From Nitrospirota bacterium (GTDB taxonomy: Bacteria; Nitrospirota; Thermodesulfovibrionia; Thermodesulfovibrionales; Magnetobacteriaceae), in the NCBI GenBank assembly GCA_015233265.1, contig JADFXZ010000086.1, positions 2,782 through 8,866 of the forward strand: DNA of 6,085 nucleotides. The letters are read 5' to 3'. Below, piece after piece: positions 3,167 to 6,085 of the stretch; position 1 is the first letter of the stretch, and every line of letters starts with the position of its first letter. Both the position numbers and the translations under genes were made by a program. The notes beneath the pieces were generated by a model, which saw only the letters and a list, made by a program, of their open reading frames with translations, was not told the origin of the DNA and searched no databases.

Positions 3167-5985
3167 GTCTGCCCCATTTGCCTCAACACGTCATAACATC
3201 TGCCGCAGACCTCAGGCTCATCGGGAAAACTTCCCACTGTGGTACTAAAGTTCCAGCAGCGTCCGCACTTGTGCCCATCTGCCCGTGTTACAACTATAAA
3301 CAGCTCCGGCAGGGTATCGTCCGTATGGGCATACTGTCTGAGTGCGTCAGTTAAGGCGTTCAACGGTAAGAGACTGGCCTGAGATACGATTAGCAACGTT
3401 GGCAGGTCAGATTCATAGCTTTTTAGAAATTCATGTTGTGCTTCACCAGCATAGAGCGTTACTTTGGCCTCAAGTGCGTTGCCGATGAGTTTGTCCTGCC
3501 GTTTTATCTCAAGCGCCTTATTTACGACGTCTCTAACTCTTATGAGATGACGCAAGCGGATATCCAGCTCATCGTCGATATATCTGGTATCAGCAGCGGG
3601 AAAAGCACTCAGAAATACGCTGTCTTCGTTTATCATTTTATTTGTTTTCATGGACTGCCAGACCTCCTCAGCCGTAAATGAAATGATTGGCGCCATCAGG
3701 CCTGTGACTCCTAAAAGGATTTGTTTCATTGTCCACTGCGCCGCTTTCCTTTCATCTGAATGCCTGGTACTGGTATATACCCTGTCCTTTATTACATCAA
3801 GATAAAATGAACTCATATCCACTATACAAAAGTTGTAGAGGATGTGAAAGACCTCGTGGAAGTCAAAACTAGTGTAGGAGTGTGTAACGTTTGAAATCAT
3901 GCGATGCAGTCGGTTCATAGCCCATCTGTCAAGCTCCGTAAGCGAATTGCCCGGGTGAAAATCAACATCGAGGCCGTGTATATTGCCTAGCAGAAAGCGG
4001 CAAGTGTTACGAATCTTTCTGTAGGCCTCGGTCAGACGCTGGAGGATTTCCTTCGATATTCTGACGTCAAATTTATAGTCTTCTGAGGCCACCCACAGCC
4101 TTAGGATCTCTGCGCCGTTTTGCTTTATTATGTCTTCCGGGGCAATGACGTTGCCGAGGGATTTGGACATCTTTTTGCCCTTGCCGTCAACGACAAAGCC
4201 GTGCGTGAGGACTGTCTTAAAGGGCGCCATGCCCTTTGTTGCCATCGAGGTAAGCAGCGAGCTTTGAAACCAGCCCCTGTGCTGGTCGCTTCCTTCGAGG
4301 TACATCTCAGCAGGCCATGTGAGGTATTGGCGCCGCTGCAGCACAGCGGCCTGACTCACGCCTGAATCAAACCATACGTCCAGTATATCTGTTTCTTTTG
4401 TGAACGTTCCACAGCCGCATTTCTTGCATGTATAACCATTCGGAAGGAGCTGCCCAATATCGAGAGTAAACCATACATCGGAGCTGTGCTGCCGAAATTG
4501 CGCCACAATATTATCGAGCGCTGGCCTGTCAGTGACAGCCTGCCCGCAGTCACAACACAGCAACAGGGCAATTGGCACACCCCACGAACGCTGCCGTGAG
4601 ACACACCAGTCTGGACGGTTACTCACCATGCCATAAATCCTGTCTTTTCCCGTGGCCGGTACCCACTGCACTTGTTCTATCTCCTCGATGGTTCGCTGTC
4701 TAAGAGCATTGTATTCCAGCGAGATAAACCACTGCTGTGTGGCACGAAATATAACCGGTTTCTTACACCGCCAGCAGTGCGGGTAGGAATGAGAGATGTT
4801 GTGCTGCTCAATAAGTGCGTTATTATTTTTTAATTGCTCAATGATTTCGGCGTTTGCGTCGAATACGAATTTCCCCATGAGATTCTCTCCAGCTGGGGCG
4901 GTAAATTTCCCTCTGTCATCAACGGGGACGTAAATATCAAGACCGTATTTTATTCCAGTGCGGTAGTCGTCTTCGCCGTGCCCTGGGGCGATGTGTACGA
5001 CTCCGGTACCATCTTCGATAGTGACAAAATCTCCGAGGACTACCTGCGATAGCCTGTCTATAAAAGGGTGATGTGCCTTCATGCCCTCAATTGCATTGCC
5101 CTTGACTTGTTTAACCACCGAGCCGCTTATTCCTATATCAACAAGCCGCTCAAGAAGTGGTGCGGCCACGATGTAATACGCAGTATCAGCAGCGTCAACA
5201 ACCGCGTAGTCAACTTCGGGATGCACGGCAAGGGCAAGATTGGCTGGCAGCGTCCACGGTGTAGTTGTCCAGATGACAATAAAAACATCGTTAGTGGGTT
5301 TGCTCCCCAATAAATTAATAGCGCTGTCGTCAGTAAGTTTGAACTTAACATATACCGACGGCGAGGTTTTATCGGCGTATTCCACCTCAGCCTCGGCAAG
5401 TGCCGTAACGCAGGAGCAACACCAGTGTACGGGTTTCTTTCCCCTGTAGACGTAACCATTTTCTACGATTTTAAAAAACTCCTCTACAATGTCGGCCTCG
5501 TAGTTGAAGTCCATGGTGATGTATGGGTCAGACCAGTTGCCAAAGATGCCGAGCCGTATGAATTCGTCTCTTTGAATGTCTATAAATTTTTGCGCGTAGG
5601 CGCGGCAGTGGGCGCGTTTCTCGATTATAGTAACGGAGTTTTTCTTTGCCCCCAGCTCTTTATCCGCCTGATGTTCGATGGGAAGACCGTGACAGTCCCA
5701 ACCCGGCACATACGGCGCGTAACGCCCGTTCATTGCGTGAAATTTGACGATAATGTCCTTGAGGATTTTATTTAGGGCGTGTCCGATGTGAATATGTCCG
5801 TTTGCGTATGGCGGGCCGTCGTGAAGAATATAGGGTGTTGTGTCCCTATTTTTATCTTCCATCTTAGCGCTAATCGCGTTATCACTCCAGAAGGCCAGAA
5901 AATCCAGCTCCCTACGGGCAAGATTCGCCTTCATGGGGAAGTCCGTATCGGGCAGATTCAGCGTGTCTTTATAATCTTTTGCCAT
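3163..5985 (-). CDS. ileS: Isoleucyl-tRNA synthetase
   Basis: Cytoplasmic class I synthetase that charges tRNA-Ile and edits mischarged valine. From the ATG at 5985-5983 it has 940 residues, the normal bacterial length, and starts MAKDYKDTLNLPDTDFPM like family members. The frame stays open for 25 more codons upstream, but those residues do not resemble the family. Motifs in order are HIGH in GHIHIGHALNKILKD (66-69), the editing domain with WTTTPWT (239-245) and HIAPGHGEDDY (331-341), DWCVSRQRSWGVPIAL, and KMSKS (605-609). Cys477/478, 480, 520 and 523 form an internal cysteine cluster. The C-terminal zinc finger is CGRC...CGRC (Cys907, 910, 927, 930). The C-terminal finger marks the common bacterial type. 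No Shine-Dalgarno lies at a useful distance, and a promoter-like sequence almost touches the start codon. The stop overlaps the start of lspA. Confidence 0.97.
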   Translation of the reverse strand: MAKDYKDTLNLPDTDFPMKANLARRELDFLAFWSDNAISAKMEDKNRDTTPYILHDGPPYANGHIHIGHALNKILKDIIVKFHAMNGRYAPYVPGWDCHGLPIEHQADKELGAKKNSVTIIEKRAHCRAYAQKFIDIQRDEFIRLGIFGNWSDPYITMDFNYEADIVEEFFKIVENGYVYRGKKPVHWCCSCVTALAEAEVEYADKTSPSVYVKFKLTDDSAINLLGSKPTNDVFIVIWTTTPWTLPANLALAVHPEVDYAVVDAADTAYYIVAAPLLERLVDIGISGSVVKQVKGNAIEGMKAHHPFIDRLSQVVLGDFVTIEDGTGVVHIAPGHGEDDYRTGIKYGLDIYVPVDDRGKFTAPAGENLMGKFVFDANAEIIEQLKNNNALIEQHNISHSYPHCWRCKKPVIFRATQQWFISLEYNALRQRTIEEIEQVQWVPATGKDRIYGMVSNRPDWCVSRQRSWGVPIALLLCCDCGQAVTDRPALDNIVAQFRQHSSDVWFTLDIGQLLPNGYTCKKCGCGTFTKETDILDVWFDSGVSQAAVLQRRQYLTWPAEMYLEGSDQHRGWFQSSLLTSMATKGMAPFKTVLTHGFVVDGKGKKMSKSLGNVIAPEDIIKQNGAEILRLWVASEDYKFDVRISKEILQRLTEAYRKIRNTCRFLLGNIHGLDVDFHPGNSLTELDRWAMNRLHRMISNVTHSYTSFDFHEVFHILYNFCIVDMSSFYLDVIKDRVYTSTRHSDERKAAQWTMKQILLGVTGLMAPIISFTAEEVWQSMKTNKMINEDSVFLSAFPAADTRYIDDELDIRLRHLIRVRDVVNKALEIKRQDKLIGNALEAKVTLYAGEAQHEFLKSYESDLPTLLIVSQASLLPLNALTDALRQYAHTDDTLPELFIVVTRADGHKCGRCWNFSTTVGSFPDEPEVCGRCYDVLRQMGQT

Positions 5986-5994
5986 TACAATGGA

Positions 5995-6023
5995 AATTAA
6001 CACTCTTGGGCAGGAAATGTCAA
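5995..6023 (-). promoter_or_regulatory. Possible ileS-lspA promoter giving a near-leaderless transcript
   Basis: On the minus strand a perfect TTGACA (plus-strand 6018-6023) is followed after 17 bp by TTAATT (5995-6000), a poor -10 that matches three of six positions. The -10 ends 9 nt before the ileS ATG, so transcription would start about 2-3 nt before it. That agrees with the absence of a ribosome binding site. A weaker TATGAT/GATAAT cluster lies further upstream near 6053-6062 and could serve instead, giving a leader of about 65 nt. Neither leaves room for a T-box leader within the window. Confidence 0.35.
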
Positions 6024-6085
6024 GGTTGAACCAGGGCAAACGCATTTGAAATATTATCATAGCGTGTTCATAGAAATAAGACCAT

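Noticed and set aside
5133..5775. Several open frames of 70-116 codons overlapping ileS on both strands
   Set aside because: They lie wholly inside a well-supported ileS reading frame and show no domain or start signal of their own.
1..6085. CRISPR array, insertion sequence, transposase, riboswitch or T-box
   Set aside because: I saw no spaced repeat array, no terminal inverted repeats with a transposase frame, and no long structured leader before any gene.

Overview
The window is a stretch of bacterial chromosome carrying conserved housekeeping and envelope genes, with one small accessory patch at a tRNA gene. No sequence here fixes the taxon. The periplasmic DsbC-like protein, lipoprotein signal peptidase and CcdA-type membrane protein point to a Gram-negative, and base composition looks moderate. 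A deep-branching group such as Nitrospirota or a deltaproteobacterium-like lineage would fit, but that is a guess.

Layout from left to right. Positions 1-50 (minus strand) hold the first codons of a gene for an exported or membrane-anchored protein, cut by the window edge. It lies 4 nt behind a ccdA-family gene (55-882, minus; TTG start with a strong ribosome binding site; probable promoter at 922-951). Positions 1032-1561 are the accessory patch. It holds an intact tRNA-Lys(CTT) on the minus strand (1490-1561) with a good promoter, a 72-residue orphan gene just downstream (1120-1338, minus), and beyond it a decayed direct-repeat copy of the tRNA 3' half plus its flank (1032-1097). This is the geometry left when an integrative element inserts at a tRNA gene. 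From 1562 to 2108, on the other strand, are a perfect 17-bp tandem duplication and a small two-helix membrane protein of unknown function (1748-2041, start uncertain). Next is an exported DsbC-like thioredoxin-fold protein (2127-2648, plus) whose active site reads CPFS rather than CxxC. Convergent with it is the ileS-lspA pair (5985 down to 2714, minus), in which the stop of ileS overlaps the start of lspA by 4 nt.

How the genes work together: ileS makes charged tRNA-Ile and lspA cleaves prolipoprotein signal peptides. The two are linked in many bacteria by position rather than by pathway. The CcdA-like protein would carry electrons from the cytoplasm across the inner membrane to periplasmic thiol proteins. 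The DsbC-like protein and the truncated exported gene are possible partners, though the missing resolving cysteine makes the DsbC-like protein unusual.

I found no complete new system. The observations most worth following are the tRNA-flanked mini-element scar with its orphan gene, the CxxS DsbC-like protein, the enlarged CcdA, an Asp-to-Gly change in a conserved LspA motif, and a possible leaderless ileS transcript.
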